In this document: one piece after another, positions 44,978 through 54,611 of the stretch
How positions within the stretch are numbered: position 1 is the stretch's first letter
How the letters are laid out: every line of letters starts with the position of its first letter
Origin: Chondromyces crocatus
Lineage (GTDB): Bacteria; Myxococcota_A; Polyangia; Polyangiales; Polyangiaceae
Assembly: GCF_001189295.1 (NCBI RefSeq)
Contig: NZ_CP012159.1
Coordinates: 2,928,001 to 2,992,000, forward strand
Length of the DNA: 64,000 nt
Direction of reading: 5' to 3'
The notes under the pieces: generated by a model
What the model saw: the letters and a program-made list of their open reading frames with translations, nothing else
Database searches by the model: none
Told to the model about the DNA's origin: nothing
Program-made: the position numbers and the translations under genes

Positions 44978-46714
44978 TCAGCGGAAATCTTGCTCAGTGG
45001 CTGCGATGCCGTCCGTGCCGCTGTTCCCCGCGTCATGGTTGTTGCCGCCAAGGCCACCTGTTCCAGGGGTGCCTTGCACACGGCGTGTGTCCTCACTCAG
45101 GGCGACAGGCGTACCCTTGTAAGCGAGGCTGAAGGTGTTGCCACCCGCGCCACCGCCGCCGGGACCACCCTGGCCTCCGGTCCCGCCAATGCCGCCAACG
45201 CAAGCATTCGCTGACGACCCGACGCCTGTGCCCGGTGTGCCTCCCGGGCCACCTGCACCGCCTCGTTGTGAATCGCCGCCGACCCCTCCCTTGCCGCCGT
45301 TACCTGCTTCGAGGCTGCAATCGTTCAGGGAAAGTTTTGCTTCGACGCTTACGAGCGCGATGCTGGAGCCACCTGCTCCGCCTCCTTGCCCCGGCTTGCC
45401 CCCGCATCCACCAGAGCCGCCGCTTCCGCCGCTGGCACCGGAGCCCTGAGGGACGCCGCCGCAGAAGGAAGGACCTCGGGCGCCGCCGCCACCTCCGCCG
45501 CCTTGTCCTGATTTCCCAGTGCTGCCCGGGCTGCCGGTGGCCCCTACATAACCACTCTCAACGGTCAGCGTTCCCAGTCCTGAGCCCCCGCTTCCGGGCT
45601 GCCCAGGAACGCCATCCTCGCCAACCTGACCATTGCCAGTCCCAGCGCAGCTCCAAACGCCCACCGTGGGTTGGCCAGTACCCGGGAAGCCGAAGGACCC
45701 AGACACCCCAGCCTCGCCGTTCAGGCCCGTGTCTGCGCGGCCATCGCCGCCTTTGCCGCCAATGGAGGGATCGACGCCATCATCCCCGCACATGCTCGCG
45801 ACCTCTGCACCCCCTGCGGTCGTCGCCCCCGCCCCGCTCATGGTGCAGGCATCGCGTCCCCCATTCCCTGGCGCTCCTGCCTGCGCTCGCGGCACCGGAT
45901 CCCCCGGCATAGCCGGCTCCGCGCCCGGCGCACCCGGCGAGCCGTCAGCGCCGTTTCCCACAATGATCGCACATCGTTCCAGCTCTGCGGTCACGCCTGC
46001 AGCGAGCACACCGATCGACGAAGCCCCCGACGTCTCAGCGTCCGGTGCGCGGATCTCCAGATCCTCCAGCCGAGTCGTCCGATCCCCCGCGAGCAGCTTC
46101 ACCGCTGGCACATCCGGCGGGCCGTGAACGCTGGTCTTTGCCGTCCCCTTCCAGCTCCATCCCGCAGAGCAATCGAGTCCCCCGAAGATCGTCATCCCAG
46201 AGGAGACCTCAATTTGTTCCTCAAACACCTCCCCGCAGACGTACAAGCGTGCAATTCCCCGCTTCGCCGCCACGAGTGCTGTGTGTTGCAGGCTTTTCTT
46301 GGGCGCATCCTTGCTGCTGCCGTCGTTGCTGTCGTCCCCCCGGCTGCTCGATACCCATACGCCGCAGTCATCATCGACGGCGACTTCGTTGGTCTTCGGG
46401 ATGCACGCCACCGGCGTGCCCGTCTCCTCACCACTTCCTCCTCCAGCGCTACCCGTCGTATCACCACTGTCGATCTCAAACTGGTCGAGCCCGCTCAACG
46501 AGGAGCAAGCCATGACGCTCATCGCGCTAAGCAGTCCAGCGCATAGATACCTTCTGACTACGCCCAGTCCGTGCTCGGCTCTCTGCTCCTGAGGGCCTCT
46601 CGCTCCCTCTTGAACAAGTACTCGGGGCAGGCCAGAGAGCGTGCGTTTGTCTGCACTTCTCATGGGTAAGGAGGTCCTCTCGCGTTGTTCGCATCGTGTC
46701 AAATTCGTATTCAT
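44978..46714 (-). CDS. Gly-rich beta-helix/collagen-like lipoprotein, copy B
   Basis: A 578-residue paralogue of copy A, from the ATG at 46714 with AAGGAGG ahead of it. It has the same layout: a long polar start, hydrophobic RYLCAGLLSAMSVMACSSL with lipobox VMAC, CIPKTNEVAVDDDCGVWVS, GIARLYVCGEVFEEQIEV, GMTIFGGLDC, DVPAVKLLAGDRTTRLEDLE, then a long Gly-rich tail ending in NNHDAGNSGTDGIA. It lacks the collagen-like PGKPG block in one place but keeps GSTGKSGQGGGG. The cysteine spacing matches copy A, suggesting conserved disulphides. Likely displayed on the cell surface. Confidence 0.85.
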   Translation of the reverse strand: MNTNLTRCEQRERTSLPMRSADKRTLSGLPRVLVQEGARGPQEQRAEHGLGVVRRYLCAGLLSAMSVMACSSLSGLDQFEIDSGDTTGSAGGGSGEETGTPVACIPKTNEVAVDDDCGVWVSSSRGDDSNDGSSKDAPKKSLQHTALVAAKRGIARLYVCGEVFEEQIEVSSGMTIFGGLDCSAGWSWKGTAKTSVHGPPDVPAVKLLAGDRTTRLEDLEIRAPDAETSGASSIGVLAAGVTAELERCAIIVGNGADGSPGAPGAEPAMPGDPVPRAQAGAPGNGGRDACTMSGAGATTAGGAEVASMCGDDGVDPSIGGKGGDGRADTGLNGEAGVSGSFGFPGTGQPTVGVWSCAGTGNGQVGEDGVPGQPGSGGSGLGTLTVESGYVGATGSPGSTGKSGQGGGGGGGARGPSFCGGVPQGSGASGGSGGSGGCGGKPGQGGGAGGSSIALVSVEAKLSLNDCSLEAGNGGKGGVGGDSQRGGAGGPGGTPGTGVGSSANACVGGIGGTGGQGGPGGGGAGGNTFSLAYKGTPVALSEDTRRVQGTPGTGGLGGNNHDAGNSGTDGIAATEQDFR

Positions 46715-47137
46715 CCCGCCGCCTCCTTCAGAGGGTCGGCTGCGTCGTCGTGCAGTGCAGGAAATGTCCTGCTGGCGACCCTGCTTGAAAAAGCCCTCTT
46801 CACAGAGAAATCAACCCGAACTCTCGTTTGGGTGGCAATAGGCATGGCAGCGTTCGACGGGTGTCGTGCTCCAACGGGGGGCCGGTGAATGGATGACGAG
46901 CAGGAAGCAAGCTCGTCCCCGAAGGACTGAGTGCTCCCGTCGACCATGGGAACTGTTCTGCCCCATTCGCCACGTGCCTACAGGCTAGTGCTCGCCCCGA
47001 TGAGGAACAATCACAGCTGCCAACCAGGGGTTTTCCCGCTCAGCGACTGAGGAGCGACGTAACGCCGTTACAGGCCGTCGGAACATTCAGCCGAGGATGG
47101 GTAGTTCGAAGACAGGCGAGCCACCCCCCTCGATGGC
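46715..47137. other. intergenic region between copies B and C
   Basis: 423 bases with no convincing gene. On the minus strand it should carry the promoter of copy B. A stretch with TCACAGAGAAATC (near 46800) resembles TCACCGAGAAATC upstream of copy A (near 44925), so part of the promoter region may be duplicated with the genes. Confidence 0.45.
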
Positions 47138-48742
47138 TCAGGGGAACTCTTGTGCGTCGGCTTTGCTGCCGGACTCCCCCGCGTTGTTCGCCCCGTTGCC
47201 ATCACCACCTAGCCCGCCTGGACCCGCGGAGCCTTGCAAGCGGCGGATCTCGCCGCTCGTGCTGACCGGGGTGCCCTTGAAGGCGATGGAGAGGGTGTGT
47301 CCTCCGGCGCCACCGCCACCGGGGCCCCCTCGACCGCCGTCCCCTCCGTCCCCCCCTCTGCAGCCTGCGCGGGACAGGTTGACTCCCGTGCCTCCTGGTC
47401 CCGACGTTCCACCAATCCCTCCGAGTTGGAGATCGCCGCCGAGTCCGCCCTTGCCGCCGTTCCCTGCTTCGAGGGCGCAGCCGTTCAGAGACAGCGTTGC
47501 CTCGATGCTCACGAGCGCGATACTTGAGCCGCCTGCTCCGCCGCCTTGCCCTGGCTTGCCGCCGCAGCCACCGGAGCCGCCGCTTCCGCCGCTGGCGCCT
47601 GAGCCCTGCGTTGCGCCGCCAGGACAACTGCCCGGACCTTTTGCTCCGCCACCCCCTCCGCCTCCTTGCCCCCGTTTGCCAGCAGTTCCCGCATTGCCGC
47701 TGATACCAATGTAGCCACTTTCAGCGCTCAAGCTCCCATTGCCAGTGCCTCCGGTGCCCGCGTCACCGTCGACCCCTGGCTCTCCTGCATAACCAAGTCC
47801 GGTGCCGGTCGCACAACTCCAGGTGCCTGCACCGTTGGGCTCTCCAAGACCCGCTTGGCCCAATGTGCCGACCTCACCGGGCTCACCATCGCGTCCTACC
47901 ATGAAGGTTCCATCGCCACCCTTTCCTCCAATGGATGGCTCGCCTCCATCTTCCTCGCACATGTTCACGACCTGTGCGCCCCCTGGGGTCGTCGCCCCAT
48001 CCCCAGCCATAGTGCACGCATTACGTCCCGGATTCCCTGCCGTTCCCCCCTGCGCTCGCGGCATGGGATCCCCCGGCGCTCCCGGCGCCCCATCGGCACC
48101 ATTGCCTGCAACAATGGCGCATCGCTCCAGCTCCGCGGTCACGCCAGCTGCGAGCACGCCGATCGACGAAGCGCCCGGCGTCTCCGCATCCGACGCGCGG
48201 ATCTCCAGATCCTCCAGCCGCGTCGTCCCATCCCCCGCGAGCAGCTTCACCGCTGGCACATCCGGCGGCCCGTGCACGCCGGTCTTCGTGTCCTCCTTCC
48301 ACACCCACCCCCCGGCGCAATCGAGCCCGCCGAAGATCGTCACCCCTGGGCGCACCTCGACCTGCTCCTCGAACACCTCGCCGCAGGCATAGACGCGGGG
48401 CACCCCTCGCTCTGCCGCCACGAGTGCAGCGTGCCTCAAGCTCTTCTTGGGTGCGGCCTTGCTGCTGCCGTCGTTGGCGTCGTCTCCCCGGCTGAGCGAC
48501 ACCCAGATGCCGCAGTCATCCTTGACGGCCTCGTCGCTCCCCTTCGGAATGCACCCTGCCGGCGTCCCCGCGCCGCTCCCCCCATCGCCGCCGCCGCCAT
48601 CGCCGCCGCCGCCGCACGAATTCGTCTGTGCGCAGTCGTCGGAAGCGCTCGAGCATCCCGCACTGGCGCCGAGGACCGCGGCGGTCATGAGTCCCAGTGT
48701 GGCCAACCCCCGTCCGAGTCGTCGTCGTGTCGTCGTGTTCAT
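47138..48742 (-). CDS. Gly-rich beta-helix/collagen-like lipoprotein, copy C
   Basis: A 534-residue paralogue; ATG at 48742 has GGAGGG six bases upstream. Unlike A and B its signal is compact (RRRLGRGLATLGLMTAAVLG then ASAGC). A Gly/Asp linker (CGGGGDGGGGDGG) leads to CIPKGSDEAVKDDCGIWVS, GVPRVYACGEVFEEQVEV and the shared beta-helix domain, then Gly-rich repeats. Although A and C are not neighbours, their beta-helix DNA is closer to each other than either is to B across 48110-48340, which suggests gene conversion. Probably a surface or matrix protein. Confidence 0.87.
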   Translation of the reverse strand: MNTTTRRRLGRGLATLGLMTAAVLGASAGCSSASDDCAQTNSCGGGGDGGGGDGGSGAGTPAGCIPKGSDEAVKDDCGIWVSLSRGDDANDGSSKAAPKKSLRHAALVAAERGVPRVYACGEVFEEQVEVRPGVTIFGGLDCAGGWVWKEDTKTGVHGPPDVPAVKLLAGDGTTRLEDLEIRASDAETPGASSIGVLAAGVTAELERCAIVAGNGADGAPGAPGDPMPRAQGGTAGNPGRNACTMAGDGATTPGGAQVVNMCEEDGGEPSIGGKGGDGTFMVGRDGEPGEVGTLGQAGLGEPNGAGTWSCATGTGLGYAGEPGVDGDAGTGGTGNGSLSAESGYIGISGNAGTAGKRGQGGGGGGGAKGPGSCPGGATQGSGASGGSGGSGGCGGKPGQGGGAGGSSIALVSIEATLSLNGCALEAGNGGKGGLGGDLQLGGIGGTSGPGGTGVNLSRAGCRGGDGGDGGRGGPGGGGAGGHTLSIAFKGTPVSTSGEIRRLQGSAGPGGLGGDGNGANNAGESGSKADAQEFP

Positions 48743-48962
48743 GGTGTTCCCTCCGTCGTGTTCTCGAAGCTTGCGGGCGTGCTCGCGTTCCAGTCTCGCC
48801 TTCCCGGCGTCGGGGTGGCTTGCGGCAGCCCTTTCATCATCGACGCTTTCTCGCGAGCCGCCCGCGCCGAGCACGAATTCGCGCGCACCGCCGACGCATG
48901 CGCCATCGGCTCGTACCCCACGGATCCGTGCGTCAACCCTGCGTGGGCATCGACGCTGTGCA

Positions 48963-50198
48963 TCAGAAGGTCCCTCGCAGCGAGAGTCCCCCACCTTGCC
49001 AGCTCACGCTCGGCGCGATCTCCACGGACTTGCGGTTCGACCGGGAGGCGAGCACGTAGGACGTGACCATGTACGCGGCGGTGCCGGCGAGGACGACGCC
49101 TCCGCCGATGAGGAAGGCGGTGCCGGTGTTGGCGAGCGCATCCTGGTTGTCTCGCATGCCGCGCAGCGCGGTGCAGGCGCCAGGCTGTGGCGTCGGCGAG
49201 CACCTCTCCCCTGTCCCGTCGGCCACCGTCCCTTGCAGGTGGCTCAGCAATGCGTCGGCCGCGCGCGCCTCTCGCCCCGAGAACCCGTGCAGCACGGCGC
49301 CAGTGACCATCCCGAGGGCGCCCACCGCGAACCCGCCCACGAGGACGTACGGCAGCGGGTGCTTCGCCACCGGCGGGGGCAGTTGCTCGTCGTGGATGAC
49401 GGATGTCGACGTCGAGGTCGACATCGACGGGCGTGGCTTCAGCTTCACGCTGAGTGGCTCCTCGCCGCCAGCCTTGCCGGCCACGTTTTCGTATTCGGTC
49501 CCGTAGTTCTCGGCGCGTATCTCCAGGATGTGAGGGCCGGGGCGGAGGACGAGCGCGTCCAGCCAGGGGCCGCGGCCGAGGGAGCGGCCGTCTTCGAGGA
49601 CCTCGGCGGTCGGCGGGTCGAGGGTCAGCCGCACGCGGGCGACGTGCTTGATCGCCTCGTCGTACAGGGTCTGCGCCGTCTTGCGCCGGTCCAGGGTCGC
49701 GGGCGTGACGGTGGGGCCGCTGGTCGGGGTCTCGCGCAGTGCGTAGGCGAGGTGGCGCACGGCGTCCTCGTAGCGCTTCAGCTTGACCTCGCAGCTCCCG
49801 AGGTTCAGGGCGACCTGCGGGTGCTGCTTCATCAGCCAGGCGGCGGTGAGGAGGGTGCGGCACTCCTCGTATTTCTCGGCATCCCAGGCGGCGACGCCGC
49901 GCTCGAACATCTCGCGGGCCATGCGGGTGAGGTCGTCGTCGGCCGAGGTGTTCTCGGAAGGCGTGGGCTGCGGCTGGGCCTTGGAGGCGGTCGCAGGTTG
50001 CGCTGGCGAGGGCTGCGCTGACGAGGGCGGGGACGCTGCGGGTCGTGCTGCTGGAGGTTGCGGCGTTGCGGGTTGCGTTTTCGGCGCGGCAGGGGTCGCT
50101 TTCGGCGCGGCAGGAGGAGGCACCTGCGCGACGGCGGGCGCGGCGAGCAGGGTCGTCGCGAGGAAAGCAACTCGGGTCCAGGAACGCTCGTGGCTCAT
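48963..50198 (-). CDS. TPR/PEGA-domain membrane-associated protein
   Basis: A 411-residue protein with a signal peptide (WTRVAFLATTLLAAPAVAQ), a Pro/Ala linker, a TPR-like helical domain (FERGVAAWDAEKYEECRTLL, QVALNLGSCEVKLKRYEDAV), a PEGA-type beta domain (RVRLTLDPPTAEVLEDGRSL, GPHILEIRAENYG) and two C-terminal hydrophobic segments (YVLVGGFAVGALGMVTGAVL and TAFLIGGGVVLAGTAAYMVT). PEGA proteins commonly go with Ser/Thr kinases in this group. Its ATG overlaps nothing but lies one base from the stop of the Pro-rich gene, so the two are co-expressed. Confidence 0.85.
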   Translation of the reverse strand: MSHERSWTRVAFLATTLLAAPAVAQVPPPAAPKATPAAPKTQPATPQPPAARPAASPPSSAQPSPAQPATASKAQPQPTPSENTSADDDLTRMAREMFERGVAAWDAEKYEECRTLLTAAWLMKQHPQVALNLGSCEVKLKRYEDAVRHLAYALRETPTSGPTVTPATLDRRKTAQTLYDEAIKHVARVRLTLDPPTAEVLEDGRSLGRGPWLDALVLRPGPHILEIRAENYGTEYENVAGKAGGEEPLSVKLKPRPSMSTSTSTSVIHDEQLPPPVAKHPLPYVLVGGFAVGALGMVTGAVLHGFSGREARAADALLSHLQGTVADGTGERCSPTPQPGACTALRGMRDNQDALANTGTAFLIGGGVVLAGTAAYMVTSYVLASRSNRKSVEIAPSVSWQGGGLSLRGTF

Positions 50199-50199
50199 G

Positions 50200-51006
50200 T
50201 CAGAACTCCGGGATGCGTCCGCCAGGCGGCGGCTTCTGAGGGGGTTTGGGGGGCGCCGGCGTCGAGGTCGTCGTCGGCAGGGGGGTCGGTTTCGACGTCG
50301 TGGTGGCAGCCGGTGCGAGGGGCGCTGGCGTCTCGATGGTGGGAGGTGGGACTGCGGGGGCCGTGACGGCAGGAGGCGTCACGACAGGAGGGATCACGAC
50401 AGGAGGCGGTACGGCAGGCGGTGGAATTGCGGGAGCCGTGACTGCGGGCGTCGTGACTGCGGGAGCCGTGAGTGCGGGAAGTGGGATCACGGGAGGCGCA
50501 GGTGGCGCTGGGGGGATGGTGACGATCGGCACGGGCACGGTCGGCGCGCCAGATGGCGCGGTCGGGTCGGGGGCCGTGAGCGGTGCGCGAGGGGTCGAGG
50601 GGTCGTCGACCGGTGGGTGGGGTGGCTTTGGCGTGGCGGGGGAGGGGGTCGATGCAGGGACCGCGCGTGTCGTGGGCGCGGGAGCGGCGTGGCGGCTCCT
50701 TGCGTCACGGAGGGACAGGGCAGCGGCGAGCACGAGGGGGGCGAGGATGGAGAGGGCTGCGCAGAGGGCGCTGAGCCAGCCAGGCCAGGCGTGTCGCGGG
50801 GCGTGGAGAGGCGCGGCGTGAGGGCGCGCGGCGTGCGGGCGCGCGGTCGGTCCGCGGGTCGGGGTGGTGCCGTGGCTGTCGAGGGCTGCTTGGACACGGG
50901 GGGCCTCCAGGGCGCGACGCTTGTTCTCCTCGGAGGTGGCGCGGTTGGCCACGCGACGCTGTGTCGCTTCGGTGGGGAGGTACTTGCTGAACTCGTCGTC
51001 GCTCAT
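50200..51006 (-). CDS. Pro-rich single-pass membrane protein
   Basis: A 268-residue protein with a charged cytosolic N-terminus (SDDEFSKYLPTEATQRRVAN), one membrane helix (WLSALCAALSILAPLVLAAAL, about 80-100) and about 160 residues of Pro/Ala/Thr repeats (PPAVPPPVV, PAVTAPAV) reaching across the cell envelope. It lies between the kinase gene (31 nt) and the TPR/PEGA gene (1 nt). The short Thr-rich N-terminus could be a substrate of the neighbouring kinase (inference). Confidence 0.72.
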   Translation of the reverse strand: MSDDEFSKYLPTEATQRRVANRATSEENKRRALEAPRVQAALDSHGTTPTRGPTARPHAARPHAAPLHAPRHAWPGWLSALCAALSILAPLVLAAALSLRDARSRHAAPAPTTRAVPASTPSPATPKPPHPPVDDPSTPRAPLTAPDPTAPSGAPTVPVPIVTIPPAPPAPPVIPLPALTAPAVTTPAVTAPAIPPPAVPPPVVIPPVVTPPAVTAPAVPPPTIETPAPLAPAATTTSKPTPLPTTTSTPAPPKPPQKPPPGGRIPEF

Positions 51007-51037
51007 GGTGTTCGTGCGCTCGCAGGTTGGAGGCGCG

Positions 51038-53221
<2,184 letters not shown>

Positions 53222-53575
53222 CCGCAAGCCTCCTGCGGGCGCGAGGGGGCGGTGCTCGGGGGAGCGGGGGTCCACGGGGGGGGCTGGAGAGGGCGGCTCA
53301 CGGGGCGCTGGTTCGTCGGGTGGTGGAGGGGGGAATGGGTGAAGCGGTCCTCACAGGGTGGCTCGTTCACACCGGACCCCAAATGAAGAAATCGGGAAGG
53401 AGCCCGCGTGGGCTCACAACAAGGACAGGCCCCCCGGCGTTGACGCGATGCTAAGCGGTTATCGCGCTGCGTTAAAGGTCCGTGGTAGGGACCAGCGGAC
53501 GGGCCGTTTTCGGTCCGCATGGTAGGGTCGTGGGTTGCGCGGCCGTCGTGCATCGGGGGGTGTCAGGTCTTTCTC
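53222..53575. other. divergent region between kinase and PAS-STAS gene
   Basis: 354 bases with no gene; promoters for the minus-strand kinase unit and the plus-strand PAS-STAS gene are expected. Small dyads: GCGAT ... ATCGC around 53445-53465 and GGTCC-N7-GGACC around 53477-53493. Confidence 0.5.
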
Positions 53576-54601
53576 ATGAGTGATCCTCGTACGCAGGCGC
53601 TGGAAGAAGAGGTCGAGCGGCTCCGCGCGCAGGTGGCCGCGCTGGAGTCGGAGGCCTCAGGGCTGCGAGAGGAGCGGGATCGGTTCCGCCGTCTCTGCGA
53701 TCTCTCGCCGAACGTCATCTACCTCTACGACTTGGACGAGAGCCGGAACCTGTACGCGAACCGACAGCTCGCCGAGCTGCTGGGGTACGGGACCGAGGAC
53801 ATGCTCCGGATGGGGGGGACCTTGATGGCGACGATCGGTCATCCGGACGACATGGCGGTGATGCCAGAGCACATCGGGCGGCTGCGGCAGGCACGCGATG
53901 GGGATGTGCTGGAGGTGGCGTACCGCTGTCAGAGGCCGGATGGGAGCTGGCGGTGGCTGCTCAGCAAGGACATCGTGTTCGGCCGCGACGAGGCAGGAAG
54001 GCCGCGGTGGATCCTGGGCGTTGTGGAAGACGTGACCGAACGACGTCGGGCCGAGGACGAGCTGCGGCTGCAGGAGCACGAGATCGCGCGGCAAGCCGAG
54101 GAGCTTCTGGTCCGCGAGGCGGAGCGGGCGGCGCTGCAAGACCAGGTGATCGAGGCGCACCAGGTGGCGATGCGGGAGCTGTCGACGCCGCTCATGCCGA
54201 TCGCCGATCAGGTGCTGGCGATGCCGCTCGTGGGGACGATCGATCGCGAGCGGTCGCAGCGCATCCTGGAGGTGCTGCTGGACGGGATCTCGGAACAGCA
54301 GGCGCACGTGGCGATCCTGGACATCACCGGGGTGCGCGAGGCGAATGGGCAGGTGGCCGATGCGCTGATCCGGGTGGCGCGCGCGGCGCGCTTGCTGGGC
54401 GCGGAGGTGGTGCTCACCGGGGTGTCGCCATCGGTGGCGCAGGCGCTGATGGCGGCCGATGTGGACCTGGGTGAGACGCTGACCCTGGGGACGTTGCAAG
54501 CAGGGATTTCTTATGCGCTCCGACGAACCGGGGGGGCGTCGGGCGGTGAATGGAGGGGGAGACGCGGGCCGGCTCTGGTCAGCGCGCGCTCGATCCGGTA
54601 G
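53576..54601 (+). CDS. RsbR-like PAS-STAS protein lacking phospho-threonines
   Basis: A 341-residue protein from the ATG at 53576: N-terminal coiled coil (QALEEEVERLRAQVAALESE), one PAS domain (LSPNVIYLYDLDESRNLYAN ... RWILGVVEDVTERRRAED, about 45-165), a second helix, and a C-terminal STAS domain (MRELSTPLMPIADQVLAMPL ... AHVAILDITGVREANG). RsbR proteins form stressosome shells and are phosphorylated on two STAS threonines. Here the usual VDT reads ANG and AQT reads AQA, so both sites are gone. It may be a structural subunit or unregulated paralogue. Upstream of the VWA gene. Confidence 0.82.
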   Translation: MSDPRTQALEEEVERLRAQVAALESEASGLREERDRFRRLCDLSPNVIYLYDLDESRNLYANRQLAELLGYGTEDMLRMGGTLMATIGHPDDMAVMPEHIGRLRQARDGDVLEVAYRCQRPDGSWRWLLSKDIVFGRDEAGRPRWILGVVEDVTERRRAEDELRLQEHEIARQAEELLVREAERAALQDQVIEAHQVAMRELSTPLMPIADQVLAMPLVGTIDRERSQRILEVLLDGISEQQAHVAILDITGVREANGQVADALIRVARAARLLGAEVVLTGVSPSVAQALMAADVDLGETLTLGTLQAGISYALRRTGGASGGEWRGRRGPALVSARSIR

Positions 54602-54611
54602 CCATCGCCCC

